This document shows, in pieces, positions 24,281 to 33,707 of a DNA stretch of 64,000 nucleotides. This stretch comes from Peribacillus muralis (lineage in GTDB: Bacteria; Bacillota; Bacilli; Bacillales; DSM-1321). The position numbers were made by a program, and so were the translations under genes. The stretch spans positions 16,872 through 80,871 of the forward strand of contig NZ_LMBV01000018.1 in the NCBI RefSeq assembly GCF_001439925.1, written 5' to 3'. Each line of letters begins with the position of its first letter. Positions within the stretch are counted from its first letter, which is position 1. The notes under the pieces were generated by a model. The model ran no database searches and was not told the origin of the DNA. It saw only the letters and a list, made by a program, of their open reading frames with translations.

Positions 24281-25465
24281 TTAACCTACGATAAGCTCTA
24301 ATTCTCTTTTAATGACAACATCTACGGCACATTTGTCGCGAATCGACTGCGATGCCTGTTTTGACACTCTTAAGAATACGTCCGAATTATAATATAAGCG
24401 TTCTATTGCATCGGCAATTTCAATAGGTGATTCAGGTTTTGCAAGAAGGCCAGAAACATCATGTTCCACAAATTCCGGGATTGCGGTAATATTTGTGGAA
24501 ATCGGCACTAGTCCACTGGACATGGCCTCACACATGGAAACCCCTTGTGAGTCCAAACGGGTTGGGCAAAGGAAAATACCATACTCCTTATGTAATGCAG
24601 CGATTTGTTCTTGAGATAGGAAGCCTTTATGAATGGTTACATTCTCAAAATTACGGATTGGCTCAACGGTTTGATCGAATAACTTTCCATCACCATAAAA
24701 AGCAAACTCCAATTTATTGAAGTACGGTCTTTTTGAAAGTTCCAGCACCGCCTTCACCGATAAATCATTGGCATATTTTCGAGAAGCATAAGGTCTGATC
24801 GAAAGTACTTTTGTCCTCATTTCCACTGGCTTTTCTATAAAGGTAAACAGATTGTCATCTATTACATTGGGAATGATAACTGCATTTTTTGATTCTGTTC
24901 TCGCGTCGCATTCGGCTATATGTTCTTTGAACCATTTAGAAATATGAACAAAAGTTGTATCCAATTCATTCGTTTGATAAAACCAATTCATGAAAGAAAG
25001 TTGTTCTTCATAATAGTCGTCCGCCATTTCAAGTATCTTCCGTAAGCTTTCAGGACTTTCAAGAAAATTAAACCATCTTCTATGCCAAGATTCCGTTTCA
25101 AAACCATGTATCCAAGTAATAATTGGCAAGTCTGTGTTTGTTTCTTTTATCGCTTGTACCATTTGGGGATTCACAAAATGAATGAGCGCTTTTTTATGCA
25201 CTTTATGATCCAAAAAAATGCGCAAGTGCTGTTCAGTTCCTCGATAAACAGGCACCTCTTCATACGTATATCTTTCCGCCTTTTTATAGGTAGGATGTAA
25301 AACAAAGACATCGACCTTCAAGCCCTCTTCCATATATGCCTTGACTCTTCGATGGATGAACCCATTCCGGTATAACTGCTTTTCATGTGGATAAGCATTC
25401 GTAATGATTACATATCTATCTTTATCGGTAAATATATGCTCATTTAGATTTATAGATTGCTCCAT
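24281..25465 (-). CDS. Glycosyltransferase family 4-like
   Basis: 394 residues from ATG 25465 (GTAGGAGTG, 6 bp). GT-B fold with DRYVIITNAYPHEKQLYRNG at the acceptor domain, IIPNVIDDNLFTF, KVLSIRPYASRKYANDLS, VTIHKGFLSQEQIAALHKEYG and the donor motif CPTRLDSQGVSMCEAMSSGLVPIS with the E-x7-E-like pattern of GT4 enzymes. First gene of the operon (24281 stop touches the next start). Expected to transfer a sugar from a nucleotide donor in cell-surface glycan synthesis; specificity unknown. Confidence 0.85.
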   Translation of the reverse strand: MEQSINLNEHIFTDKDRYVIITNAYPHEKQLYRNGFIHRRVKAYMEEGLKVDVFVLHPTYKKAERYTYEEVPVYRGTEQHLRIFLDHKVHKKALIHFVNPQMVQAIKETNTDLPIITWIHGFETESWHRRWFNFLESPESLRKILEMADDYYEEQLSFMNWFYQTNELDTTFVHISKWFKEHIAECDARTESKNAVIIPNVIDDNLFTFIEKPVEMRTKVLSIRPYASRKYANDLSVKAVLELSKRPYFNKLEFAFYGDGKLFDQTVEPIRNFENVTIHKGFLSQEQIAALHKEYGIFLCPTRLDSQGVSMCEAMSSGLVPISTNITAIPEFVEHDVSGLLAKPESPIEIADAIERLYYNSDVFLRVSKQASQSIRDKCAVDVVIKRELELIVG

Positions 25466-25639
25466 GTTGTTCACTCCTACCATATATTCTTCTGTATATA
25501 TAAGATTTATAGAAGACACCTATCCAAAACCTATTTCACTTTTAAAAGATTATAACAAACGTGTATTACTGAACATTGACAGCAATACGAGAAGTATGTA
25601 AATAAAAGTAAAGTTTTCATTAACTTTTATATATTTTTG

Positions 25640-25780
25640 TATAGGAAAAGGGCATGTGGGTACACGTTAATTTTTGAGAGCCTGATTGCCGAAGGTTTTA
25701 CTGAACATGAAGATATCTCTATAAATCAAGGATTAGTGTTCAATTTCATTAAAGTAAAAACGACACTTAACATCATGTGA
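25640..25780 (+). pseudogene. Possible 3' remnant of a lost gene
   Basis: Open frame without start codon ending in TGA at 25778-25780. The last 46 codons include LIFESLIAEGFTEHEDIS and a final NFIKVKTTLNIM; the stop codon lies inside the left arm of a strong terminator. I do not recognise the family. A terminator with only a gene's tail attached fits a deletion remnant. Confidence 0.3.
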
Positions 25781-25824
25781 AAAAACTCTGGAGAATCTAT
25801 TATTCTCCAGAGTTTTTTCACATG
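25774..25824. terminator. Very strong bidirectional terminator
   Basis: 23-bp perfect inverted repeat beginning catgtgaaaaaactctgg with a 5-nt loop; poly-A/poly-T on both sides. It separates the sugar island from the glycosyltransferase cluster, about 120 bp after the lacD stop codon. Confidence 0.9.
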
Positions 25825-25945
25825 AAATATTGATTGTAATATTAACCCCCACCATACTCACCCTCGAACTTATACTAAATATAATTTCGAAACTGAAATA
25901 ATCACTTTTTTTCTCTGTAATTTCTGTCTTAATGAAATTGAACCT

Positions 25946-26932
25946 TTATTTTATTTTCCCAAACCAGGATTCGGCTGTCTTTTTTAATACGACATTCAGT
26001 TGTTCAATATTTCTTTTACCTGTATCTTGTAACCAGACACGTCCTGCTTGTTCTCCATCTATAGCAAAAGGTGCCACACCATCTTTCCAGGTTGCCCGGC
26101 CACATAACACACCGTTAAAGGTAGAACCGGATTCTTTCGCAAATTTCAGTGTTTCTTGGAATAGCTTTGCACTTACTCCGGCACTCAAGAAGATAAACGG
26201 CAGTTCTGTTGCTTCACTTTGTTCTTTGAAAAGGAAGGCAGCTTCTTCTTTACTGTAAACAGGTTCACCTTCCGTATACCCTTCCACAAAGTTCATATCT
26301 ACCGGAACTTCAACTTTCAACACATCGACTTGGTATTGAGGTTTGGAGAACTCCCTCATGGCCCCAATCACTTTAATCGGTTTCACTTTTGCGTACTCTT
26401 TACTTTTCGCATCATCGTTTTTAGCATCATACGAGATAATTTCCAGGAAAAACGGAAGATCTTCAGCCGCACACTCCGATCCAACACGTTCCATATAGAC
26501 ATGCTTAGAGTTATTAATTCTTTCTTCTTCATCGACATCATAATATAGTAAGAATTTGATAGCATCTGCGCCGGCTTCTTTCAACCGTTTCACTGACCAT
26601 TCCGGTAATAAATCAGGTAAACGGCCCACATCTGACGCATCGTAACCAGTTTTTTCATAGGCTACTAATAAACCGGCATTCTTGTCACGGACCTTTGCTG
26701 CCTGCAGACCATATTCTGGGTCCAAAAGAATAGCTGTTGCAAGCGGTGTTAATTCCTCAGAAACCAATTTTTTGAAACGGATGATACCTTCATCTCCCAC
26801 ATGACTTGCATCGCCAGACGCAATCATTTTTTTCAATGAACCACGTTGATCAATGGCTAATGCTCCAATCACACCATTTTCATCGGACAAACGTTTAAGA
26901 GCTTCCAATTTATTTTTGGTTAGTTCTAACAT
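25946..26932 (-). CDS. lacD: Tagatose 1,6-diphosphate aldolase
   Basis: 328 residues, the usual LacD length. N-terminal LKRLSDENGVIGALAIDQRGSLKKM, the class I aldolase Schiff-base region around DAIKFLLYYDVDEE (lysine in IKFLLY) and PFIFLSAGVSAKLFQETLKFA near the phosphate site. It splits tagatose-1,6-bisphosphate to dihydroxyacetone phosphate and glyceraldehyde-3-phosphate, the last step of the pathway encoded here. 15 bp after lacC; GAGGAG ribosome site. Confidence 0.93.
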   Translation of the reverse strand: MLELTKNKLEALKRLSDENGVIGALAIDQRGSLKKMIASGDASHVGDEGIIRFKKLVSEELTPLATAILLDPEYGLQAAKVRDKNAGLLVAYEKTGYDASDVGRLPDLLPEWSVKRLKEAGADAIKFLLYYDVDEEERINNSKHVYMERVGSECAAEDLPFFLEIISYDAKNDDAKSKEYAKVKPIKVIGAMREFSKPQYQVDVLKVEVPVDMNFVEGYTEGEPVYSKEEAAFLFKEQSEATELPFIFLSAGVSAKLFQETLKFAKESGSTFNGVLCGRATWKDGVAPFAIDGEQAGRVWLQDTGKRNIEQLNVVLKKTAESWFGKIK

Positions 26933-26947
26933 CGGTATTCTCCTCTA

Positions 26948-27883
26948 TCAATCTATTTTTTCAACTTTTACAAAATCAAAGTACTGTTTAAATTTGTTTA
27001 GATTAATATAACCGGTACCCTCTTCCATGGCATTTAGCATGCCTGTGGTCATAGCCGTTTTCAGTACGGACTCCACCGTTTGATTTCGGTTCAATGCCAC
27101 AGCTAACCCAGCAACGGTTGCATCTCCGGACCCCACAGGATTGACCACATCTATTTCTGGAATCGTAACTTGATAATAATCGTCCCAATGCCTGACAAAG
27201 GCACCATTACCACCCATGGACACGACAATCCATTCAACCCCCTGAAAAATCTTATGGTTTAATTTTCGTTTCAAATCGATGATTCCTGCTTCCACTTCAA
27301 AGCCTAACAGCTGTGACAATTCAGCAGTATTCGGCTTGATGGCAAATGGTTTTTTCTCATGCATCAAGACTTGTTTTAACGATTCTCCTGATGAATCGAC
27401 AATCACGGGCTTTCCCTTATTACGACTTATTTCAACCATCTCACGGTAAAAGTGAGTCGGTAAGCCTTGCGGTAAACTTCCTGAAATCGTTACAATTGAT
27501 GCGTTTTTAAGCAAGCATTCAAATTTTTCTAAAAAATCCGCTCCTTCTTTTTCGGATAATGTGGGACCAGATTCTAAAATTTCGGTTTGCATTCCCTCAT
27601 GAAGAATGGCGATACAATTTCTTGATTCCTTTTCGATTCTCAAAAAGTCATTGGGAATTTTACTTTTATTCAATTGCTGAACAATGTAATTGCCAATAGT
27701 TCCACCTAACACACCTGTAGACAAGACCTCTTCTTCCATTTGTGCGATTACTCGGGCAACATTCAAGCCCTTTCCACCAGCCGTTTTACGTACCGTTTCT
27801 ACACGGTTGATATCATCAAGCTTGAATCGATCAATCGGATAAGATATATCAACTGATGGATTCATTGTTACAGCTAAAATCAT
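26948..27883 (-). CDS. lacC: Tagatose-6-phosphate kinase (PfkB family)
   Basis: 311 residues from ATG 27883 (GAGTG, 7 bp; a GTG three codons earlier is possible). PfkB features: ILAVTMNPSVDISYPIDRF at the start, KTAGGKGLNVARVIAQM (sugar-binding), and VNPVGSGDATVAGLAVAL with the anion-hole GSGD and catalytic aspartate (about residue 250). LacC and 1-phosphofructokinase (FruK) are hard to separate by sequence, but adjacency to lacD and agaS supports tagatose-6-P as substrate. Acts in the cytosol. Confidence 0.88.
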   Translation of the reverse strand: MILAVTMNPSVDISYPIDRFKLDDINRVETVRKTAGGKGLNVARVIAQMEEEVLSTGVLGGTIGNYIVQQLNKSKIPNDFLRIEKESRNCIAILHEGMQTEILESGPTLSEKEGADFLEKFECLLKNASIVTISGSLPQGLPTHFYREMVEISRNKGKPVIVDSSGESLKQVLMHEKKPFAIKPNTAELSQLLGFEVEAGIIDLKRKLNHKIFQGVEWIVVSMGGNGAFVRHWDDYYQVTIPEIDVVNPVGSGDATVAGLAVALNRNQTVESVLKTAMTTGMLNAMEEGTGYINLNKFKQYFDFVKVEKID

Positions 27884-28157
27884 CGTAATCACTCTTTCTG
27901 GTTGTTATTTAGGTAGAAACTGCAGATTGAAAATTCTGTACTTTTTTTAGAAAGTGGACCCAATGATTCAGCAATGAGGTTGAGGTCTTACATCCCTGCA
28001 AGAACCTTTTAATTGGCAAGTACTGCACCTGCTAATAGTGTTCAATTTGATAGAATTGGTGGGAAACTGCAGAAAATCAGCATCTACCACCTTTTCCAGA
28101 AGAAAACACTTATTTATTTACTAATTCTATAAAACTACTAACCGTTCCAGTCCCTAT

Positions 28158-29324
28158 TTACGTATATTCGTATAAGGTTACGCCTTTTACTACACGGTTA
28201 ACCGTCCCTGTCGGTGAAGGTGTATCCGGTGTATTCCTGACTTTTACGGAAGCTAGTAGTGAGACAGTTTGTCCAATCATGACAAAAGGTAATGCCAGGT
28301 AAACATCCGGAACGGATTGAGCATCTCTGCCAAATAAAAACGTGTTGCCTACAAAGCTCGTGTCCCCATCAACTTCAATTGCACAAATATAGTTGGCAAT
28401 GTTATCTCGCTGCAATTCATTTAATATATCCAAATCATATTGACGTGTATAAGGGTGATTAGAAACAAATACAAAAACCACCGTTCTTTCATTGACAAAC
28501 GCTTTAGGCCCGTGTCGGAATCCTAATGGCGAATCAAATGCGGTTACAATTTTTCCCGCTGTTAGCTCTAGTACTTTTAACTGCGATTCTCTCGCTAAGC
28601 CTTCTAAACTTCCTGAACCTAGGTAAATGATGCGGTCAAAATCGCAATCAATTATTTTTTGGATATCATCTTCTCTACGAATAACACTTTCACCCATTTG
28701 ACCAATCGTTTGGATAATCGACCCTTTTTCCGCCAATGGCAGCGGATCAAATACGAGTAATGTTGTTAATGTCATGCATGAGTAGCTTCCGGTCATGGCA
28801 AATCCTTGATCATTGGCTCTTTCAGGCATCAACAACAAAAGATTTTGTTCATCACCTTTTGCCCTTAGCGCTAACTCGCCATCATTTGCACAAGTAATCG
28901 TTAATTGATAGAAATTTGTTACGATTTGTTCAGCTAATTCTACAGCAGCCACACTTTCGGGACTATTGCCGCTTCGAGCAAATGAAACCAGCAAGGTTGG
29001 GAAATCTGCTTTTAAAAATTCATAGGGGTTTGACACCAAATTGGTAGTCGGGACACTCAGTAATTCCCACTTTTTTTCATCAACTACCCCTTTTAAATAT
29101 GGTAAGACCGTCTCACCGACATAGGCAGAAGTTCCAGCACCAGTAAAAATGACACGTATTCGTTCATGTTGCTTAGACAGTTTTTGCAAAAATGCTTGAA
29201 TCTCCTCTTGTTTTTTTGTATACAATAAATAGGTTTCATCCCATAAAGCAGGTTGTTGCTTGATTTCCTCAGTTGTAATCGATGCACCTAACGATACTAA
29301 TTTTTCTTTATCCAGTTTAAACAT
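28158..29324 (-). CDS. agaS: D-galactosamine-6-phosphate deaminase/isomerase (AgaS, SIS domains)
   Basis: 388 residues from ATG 29324 (AAAAGGAG 12 bp upstream), typical of AgaS. Two SIS domains: first around VIFTGAGTSAYVGETVLPYL and LLVSFARSGNSPESVAAVEL (phosphosugar site), second around IIYLGSGSLEGLARESQLKV with the conserved FRHGPKAFV. AgaS converts galactosamine-6-phosphate to tagatose-6-phosphate plus ammonia. With LacC and LacD on the same strand this gives a full galactosamine route. Unlike classical aga clusters no N-acetyl deacetylase (agaA/nagA) is seen, so free galactosamine, or a deacetylase encoded elsewhere, is implied. Confidence 0.88.
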   Translation of the reverse strand: MFKLDKEKLVSLGASITTEEIKQQPALWDETYLLYTKKQEEIQAFLQKLSKQHERIRVIFTGAGTSAYVGETVLPYLKGVVDEKKWELLSVPTTNLVSNPYEFLKADFPTLLVSFARSGNSPESVAAVELAEQIVTNFYQLTITCANDGELALRAKGDEQNLLLLMPERANDQGFAMTGSYSCMTLTTLLVFDPLPLAEKGSIIQTIGQMGESVIRREDDIQKIIDCDFDRIIYLGSGSLEGLARESQLKVLELTAGKIVTAFDSPLGFRHGPKAFVNERTVVFVFVSNHPYTRQYDLDILNELQRDNIANYICAIEVDGDTSFVGNTFLFGRDAQSVPDVYLALPFVMIGQTVSLLASVKVRNTPDTPSPTGTVNRVVKGVTLYEYT

Positions 29325-29343
29325 CTCCAACACTTCTCCTTTT

Positions 29344-30249
29344 TTATAACCTCTCGAATACTCGCAATCCTGCACCAACGACGCCATTATCTTGCCTCAA
29401 TCTGCTAATACTCATTTGACCTAAAATATGTTGTTGTTCAGGTAATTGGTAGCTTTGTAGCTTTTCTTTCAGTAACTCAAGCAGAAAAGGGTTGTTTACG
29501 ATGACACTGCCGCCGAAAACCATTTTATGTGGATCCAATAAACAGGAAATTGTATAAAGTCCCTGAGCTAAGTTGTCTGTCACTTCTTCAATGAATGGTA
29601 GATATTCACATGTCCCCTTTGCATAGCCTGCAAAGACTTCTTTAGTGGAAATTTGTTCAACTTGCAATTCCTTTTCTGCCAACTTTTCAATGGCCGGTCC
29701 AGCAGCCACTTTTTCCAATCGCTTATTTCCCTTATTGTCTGTCTTCGAGAGTACCGGTATTAACCCTAGTTCCCCGGCGAATCCAGCACCCCTAAAAAAT
29801 GAACCATTTTGAATGATGGAACAGGAGATTCCGGTACTGATAGTCACATAGACAAATGTCTCACTCCGCTTTACCTGAGCTGCCTTCCACTCGGCAAATG
29901 CAGCCATATAGACATCATTGTCAATTTGAATCTGTTCGAGACCGAATTGCTCCCGTAAACGAGCGGTGATGGGGAACTGTTCCCAAGGTAAATTATTTTG
30001 AAAAATAGCGATGCCATTCTCACGATCTACTTTGCCTGGCACCCCCACACCGATACCTTCTATGTCGGCTAAGGAAAAAGATGATTTTTTAAGAACTTGT
30101 TCTACCGCTTCTAACACTCTAGCAAACATATTTTCCCGGTCAGAAGGATCACTTTTTACATCTTCACGCTTTAGCAATTCTCCCGATTCGGTAATGATCC
30201 CTGCTGCAATTTTAGTCCCTCCGATGTCAATGCCAATTGCCTTTTTCAT
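29344..30249 (-). CDS. ROK family sugar kinase (candidate galactosamine kinase)
   Basis: 301 residues from ATG 30249 (GAGGTGAGG upstream). ATP-binding AIGIDIGGTKIAAGI (residues 4-18), GVGVPGKVD, and FVYVTISTGISCSII. In many ROK kinases a CxCGxxGC zinc site follows; it is absent here, where GFAGELGLIPVLSK stands instead. Since the island has an ABC importer rather than a PTS, sugar enters unphosphorylated and a kinase is needed; this protein fits, making hexosamine-6-phosphate for AgaS 19 bp downstream. Confidence 0.82.
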   Translation of the reverse strand: MKKAIGIDIGGTKIAAGIITESGELLKREDVKSDPSDRENMFARVLEAVEQVLKKSSFSLADIEGIGVGVPGKVDRENGIAIFQNNLPWEQFPITARLREQFGLEQIQIDNDVYMAAFAEWKAAQVKRSETFVYVTISTGISCSIIQNGSFFRGAGFAGELGLIPVLSKTDNKGNKRLEKVAAGPAIEKLAEKELQVEQISTKEVFAGYAKGTCEYLPFIEEVTDNLAQGLYTISCLLDPHKMVFGGSVIVNNPFLLELLKEKLQSYQLPEQQHILGQMSISRLRQDNGVVGAGLRVFERL

Positions 30250-30409
30250 TTTCCTCACCTCTAAATCCCCACCCGTTTTCTACTATGTCAACAAGCTATT
30301 CACATCATTTCTTATACTTGTTACTACCTCCAAAGAAAATGGTACTTTTCTCTCAGCCTTTTTATACTGCTTCAGCGGAGATGGGTTGTTGGTACAAGTT
30401 ATTCTTTTT

Positions 30410-30440
30410 AAAAACTCATAGTCAATTACTATGAGTTTTT
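30410..30440. terminator. Terminator-like hairpin in the leader of the kinase operon
   Basis: Perfect 12-bp stem aaaaactcatag/ctatgagttttt, loop of 7. It ends transcripts from the upstream permease genes but also lies between the predicted kinase-operon promoter (30512-30539) and the kinase start codon (30249). Confidence 0.75.
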
Positions 30441-30511
30441 AATGTGGTAGCTCAGTATAATGGTTATCTATAATAAGCCATTTCAAAACAATGCTTACAT
30501 TTTATATTTAT

Positions 30512-30546
30512 ATTATACCAATAGAACTTGTAGGGTCAACCCAACA
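30512..30546 (-). promoter_or_regulatory. Kinase-agaS-lacCD promoter with shared GntR-type motif
   Basis: Minus strand -35 TTGACC (30534-30539), 16-bp spacer, -10 TATAAT (30512-30517). The 12-mer gtcaacccaaca (30535-30546, plus strand) recurs exactly at 36658 and 37580. Here it sits in an inverted repeat tgt-a-gggt-ca-accc-a-aca (30529-30546). Confidence 0.75.
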
Positions 30547-30606
30547 TATCGAGGTTTTATATTATTGATTTGATGTAAAATTTAGCCTTATTCAATCTGG
30601 TATATA

Positions 30607-31440
30607 TTATTTTCCTCCTGTTACTGCAATTCCTTCAATAAATTGTTTTTGCAAGATGATAAATAAAACAAGCATGGACAGTATCGCTAAAAAGGAGCCT
30701 GCCATAAGTACCGGATAGTTCGTTAAATACTGACCTTGAAGGGATGACAATCCAACAGAAAGTGTCATCGATTCAGGAGAACTGTTCACAATCATTGGCC
30801 ACATCAATTCATTCCAGCTCCAAAGAGTAGTGAAAATACCCAATGCAATTAAACCAGGTTTGGCGAGAGGAAGCATGACTTTCCAGTAAATTTGGAAATG
30901 GTTACAGCCATCGAGTCTTGCTGCCTCTTCTAGTTCTTTTGGAAGCCCCATAAAGAATTGCCTTAGCAGGAACGTACCGAATGCACTAAACATTCCAGGG
31001 ACTATTACTGCCTGTAATGTATTCAACCAGCCAAGTTTCACCATAATCATATATTGCGGGAGCAAAAACACTTGTCCTGGTACCATTAAAACGGATAAAG
31101 CTAACAAAAATAGGATATTCCTGCCTGGAAATTCAATCCTAGCGAATGCATAGGCGGCTAACGAACACAAAAATAACTGTCCTGCAGTCCGTACGACCGT
31201 AATAATAAATGTATTAAACATAAATTTAAAAAAAGGCAGAAGTCCAAAAACCTCTATAAAGTTCCCCCATTGTAAGTCCTTCGGAAATATAACAGGCGGA
31301 ACATGAATGGACTCAGCATACGTTTTTAAGGAGGTTAAGATCATCCATAAAAAAGGCATAACCATTGCTACAGATCCCACAATAAGAACGAAATGGATAA
31401 GGAATGTTTTACTTTTCACAAGCTGTCTCGTTTTTTCCAA
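30607..31440 (-). CDS. Carbohydrate ABC transporter permease (MalG/MsmG type)
   Basis: 277 residues, six membrane helices. The binding-protein-dependent permease loop EEAARLDGCNHFQIYWKVMLPLAKPG (EAA motif, about residues 187-212) contacts the ATPase. Partner of the MalF-type permease 14 bp upstream and the binding protein further up. The ATPase (MsmX/UgpC-like) is not in the window; Bacillus commonly uses one shared MsmX ATPase for several such importers. Confidence 0.92.
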   Translation of the reverse strand: MEKTRQLVKSKTFLIHFVLIVGSVAMVMPFLWMILTSLKTYAESIHVPPVIFPKDLQWGNFIEVFGLLPFFKFMFNTFIITVVRTAGQLFLCSLAAYAFARIEFPGRNILFLLALSVLMVPGQVFLLPQYMIMVKLGWLNTLQAVIVPGMFSAFGTFLLRQFFMGLPKELEEAARLDGCNHFQIYWKVMLPLAKPGLIALGIFTTLWSWNELMWPMIVNSSPESMTLSVGLSSLQGQYLTNYPVLMAGSFLAILSMLVLFIILQKQFIEGIAVTGGK

Positions 31441-31454
31441 TGCCTCTACCCCCT

Positions 31455-32402
31455 TTAGTCATAGTGAACCCATTTTTTCTGTAAGACCATTTGGATTGCA
31501 GTGATAATCAGGATGACTACTAATAATAGAACAGCGATTGCTGCTGCATACCCTTTATCGTTTAAAACGAAAGCGTGCTGATAGAATAAATAAACAACCG
31601 ATTGAGTACTTTCCAAGGCTGTACTACTTTTTCCAATCATCATGAAAATTAAATCAAACACCTGAAAAGCTCCTATTAGAGAAGTGATGCTTACAAAGAA
31701 AATGACAGGGGAGAGCAGTGGCAGCGTAATTTTAAAGAACACACTGATTGGACCTGCACCATCGATTTCCGCTGCTTCATAATAAGACTTCGGAATTCCT
31801 TGTAGTCCGGAAAGGAAAATGACCATGTTATAACCAATCCCACTCCAGATAGCTACCACAATAATTGAATATAAGGCAATTTTCGGATCACTTACCCACT
31901 GTGGACCCTTGATTCCAAATAGAGATAAAATATAGTTCAGCAGTCCGTAATCGGAATTATAAAGCCATTTCCACACCATTGCGATGGCAGCAGGCATAGT
32001 AATTACGGGTAGGAAATATAATGTGCGATAAACGGATTTCCCTTTAATTTTTTGGTTAAGGAGTACCGCTATTAGAATAGATAAGATAATCCCAATTGGG
32101 ACAGTAAAAATAATATAAATCCCCGTATTTTTAAACGATTTTAACAGATTAGTATCCTCGAGCATCCTCTTATAGTTATCTAATCCCGTCCACTCGAATT
32201 GACCAAATGCTCCCCATTCGGTAAAACTAAAGTAAAAGGTCTGAAAGATAGGCCAAAGGTAAAAAATGAATAAACCTAACATGGTAGGAGCAATCATAAG
32301 ATAAGCCCAAAAGAAGTCTGAACTTTTTCTTGTCTTCGTTAAGTTAGAAACCTTAAGTTTTGTATTCGTATTCATTTTTATCTGGAGAGGATGTTCCTTC
32401 AA
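31455..32402 (-). CDS. Carbohydrate ABC transporter permease (MalF/MsmF type)
   Basis: 315 residues from TTG 32402, which has AAAGGAG 8 bp upstream; a GTG three codons earlier and ATG 32375 (no ribosome site) are alternatives. Six helices after a polar N-terminus; EAA motif YYEAAEIDGAGPISVFFKITLPLLSP (about 215-240). Forms the sugar channel with the MalG-type protein. A hairpin separates it from the binding-protein gene, so its mRNA level should be lower. Confidence 0.9.
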   Translation of the reverse strand: MKEHPLQIKMNTNTKLKVSNLTKTRKSSDFFWAYLMIAPTMLGLFIFYLWPIFQTFYFSFTEWGAFGQFEWTGLDNYKRMLEDTNLLKSFKNTGIYIIFTVPIGIILSILIAVLLNQKIKGKSVYRTLYFLPVITMPAAIAMVWKWLYNSDYGLLNYILSLFGIKGPQWVSDPKIALYSIIVVAIWSGIGYNMVIFLSGLQGIPKSYYEAAEIDGAGPISVFFKITLPLLSPVIFFVSITSLIGAFQVFDLIFMMIGKSSTALESTQSVVYLFYQHAFVLNDKGYAAAIAVLLLVVILIITAIQMVLQKKWVHYD

Positions 32403-32423
32403 TGTATTCACTCCTTTTAAGGA

Positions 32424-32451
32424 AAGAAGAGAAGAATCATCTTCTCTTCTT
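32424..32451 (-). terminator. Intercistronic hairpin after the binding-protein gene
   Basis: Stem aagaagagaag/cttctcttctt with 6-nt loop just after the stop codon at 32460. On the minus strand only a short T-run follows, suggesting partial termination or mRNA stabilisation, common between binding-protein and permease genes. Confidence 0.65.
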
Positions 32452-32459
32452 CTTTTTTT

Positions 32460-33707
32460 CTATTTCTTGGATAGTGCCTCATTTGCCTTCTCTGTTAACT
32501 CTTTTACACCGTCTTCTATACTTTCTTCTTCACTCCAAACCTTTTTGAGTACGTCCGTTTCATACTGCCAAATTTCTCCTGTTCTTTTCTCATTAGGCAG
32601 TGGAACAGAATAATCGACACCATCAATAAAGGCTTGAAGATTTATAGTTGGAACGGCTTGTACCCAAGCATCTTGTGTATCATTATAAGCTGGTATAACC
32701 GTCCCTGTTTTCGCAAATATCTCTGCCGCTTCTTTAGAACCTAGGAACTGGACAAATTTCCATGCAGCATCTTTATGCTTTGTGTTAGCCGCAATTACAT
32801 TGGCTAGCCCATGAATAGAAACCGCGCGCTGTTTTCCTTTTGGTACTACAGCAACATTTATATCAGGATTATTCTTGTACTCTTGTACCATCCAAGGACC
32901 ATCAAACATCATCGCTACTTTTCCTGAAGAAAATAATTCAGAAACGGCCGTTTCAGTCATTTGAGCTTGCGTTGGTGATAATCCTTCTTTAATGAAACTA
33001 ATATTATAGTTTAATGCCTCGATGGCCTCCGGTTGATCAAATCCTGCGGACTTGCCATCGTCAGAAATAATATAACCGCCATTTTGCCAAATGAGGTCAT
33101 AATAACCACCTTGATTGCCCATAGTGGCAGCAAAGCCCCAAATGTCTTTATCTTTATCTGTCAGCTTTTTCGCGACTTCCTTTAATTTATTCCAATCCCA
33201 ACTGTCATCTGGATATGGCACACCTGCTTCATCAAAGATTTTTTTGTTATACCATAAGCCTGTTGTATCAAAGTCTTTTGGAATACCAAATATTTCTCCT
33301 TTAACAGTATAAAGATCAGTTAAAGATTTCGGGTAATTATCTAAGCTATAGTTATCTTTTTTTGCAAGGTCAGTAAGTGGAAGGATTACCTTTCCCTCAG
33401 CATATTGTTGAACATGGGCACCATTCATCCACATAACATCGGGTAACGCAGCGCCAGTTGCAGCAGTTTCGAGTTTTTGAAAGTACTGGCCATAAGGAGT
33501 AATCTCCGTTTTCACTTTAATGTCCGGATATTTCTCGTTGAATAATTTGATAACTTCATCTATTGCGGCGACTTGCTTCTTATCCCAAAATCCATAAGTA
33601 ATTTCAACCTTTCCGTCCCCTGAAGCGGTGTCATCATTACTACATCCGGCTAATCCTATTAATCCTAGAATTACGGTTAAAAGCAGTAGTAGCCATTTTT
33701 TCATCAT
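32460..33707 (-). CDS. Sugar ABC transporter substrate-binding lipoprotein
   Basis: 415 residues. Signal peptide with lipobox GLAGC (Cys at about 22), then a family-1 extracellular solute-binding protein: VEITYGFWDKKQVAAIDEVI, LPDVMWMNGAHVQQYA, YNKKIFDEAGVPYP and VAMMFDGPWMVQEYK. Anchored outside the membrane, it delivers the sugar to the two permeases downstream. Context (AgaS, LacC, LacD) suggests galactosamine or an oligosaccharide containing it. Confidence 0.92.
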   Translation of the reverse strand: MMKKWLLLLLTVILGLIGLAGCSNDDTASGDGKVEITYGFWDKKQVAAIDEVIKLFNEKYPDIKVKTEITPYGQYFQKLETAATGAALPDVMWMNGAHVQQYAEGKVILPLTDLAKKDNYSLDNYPKSLTDLYTVKGEIFGIPKDFDTTGLWYNKKIFDEAGVPYPDDSWDWNKLKEVAKKLTDKDKDIWGFAATMGNQGGYYDLIWQNGGYIISDDGKSAGFDQPEAIEALNYNISFIKEGLSPTQAQMTETAVSELFSSGKVAMMFDGPWMVQEYKNNPDINVAVVPKGKQRAVSIHGLANVIAANTKHKDAAWKFVQFLGSKEAAEIFAKTGTVIPAYNDTQDAWVQAVPTINLQAFIDGVDYSVPLPNEKRTGEIWQYETDVLKKVWSEEESIEDGVKELTEKANEALSKK

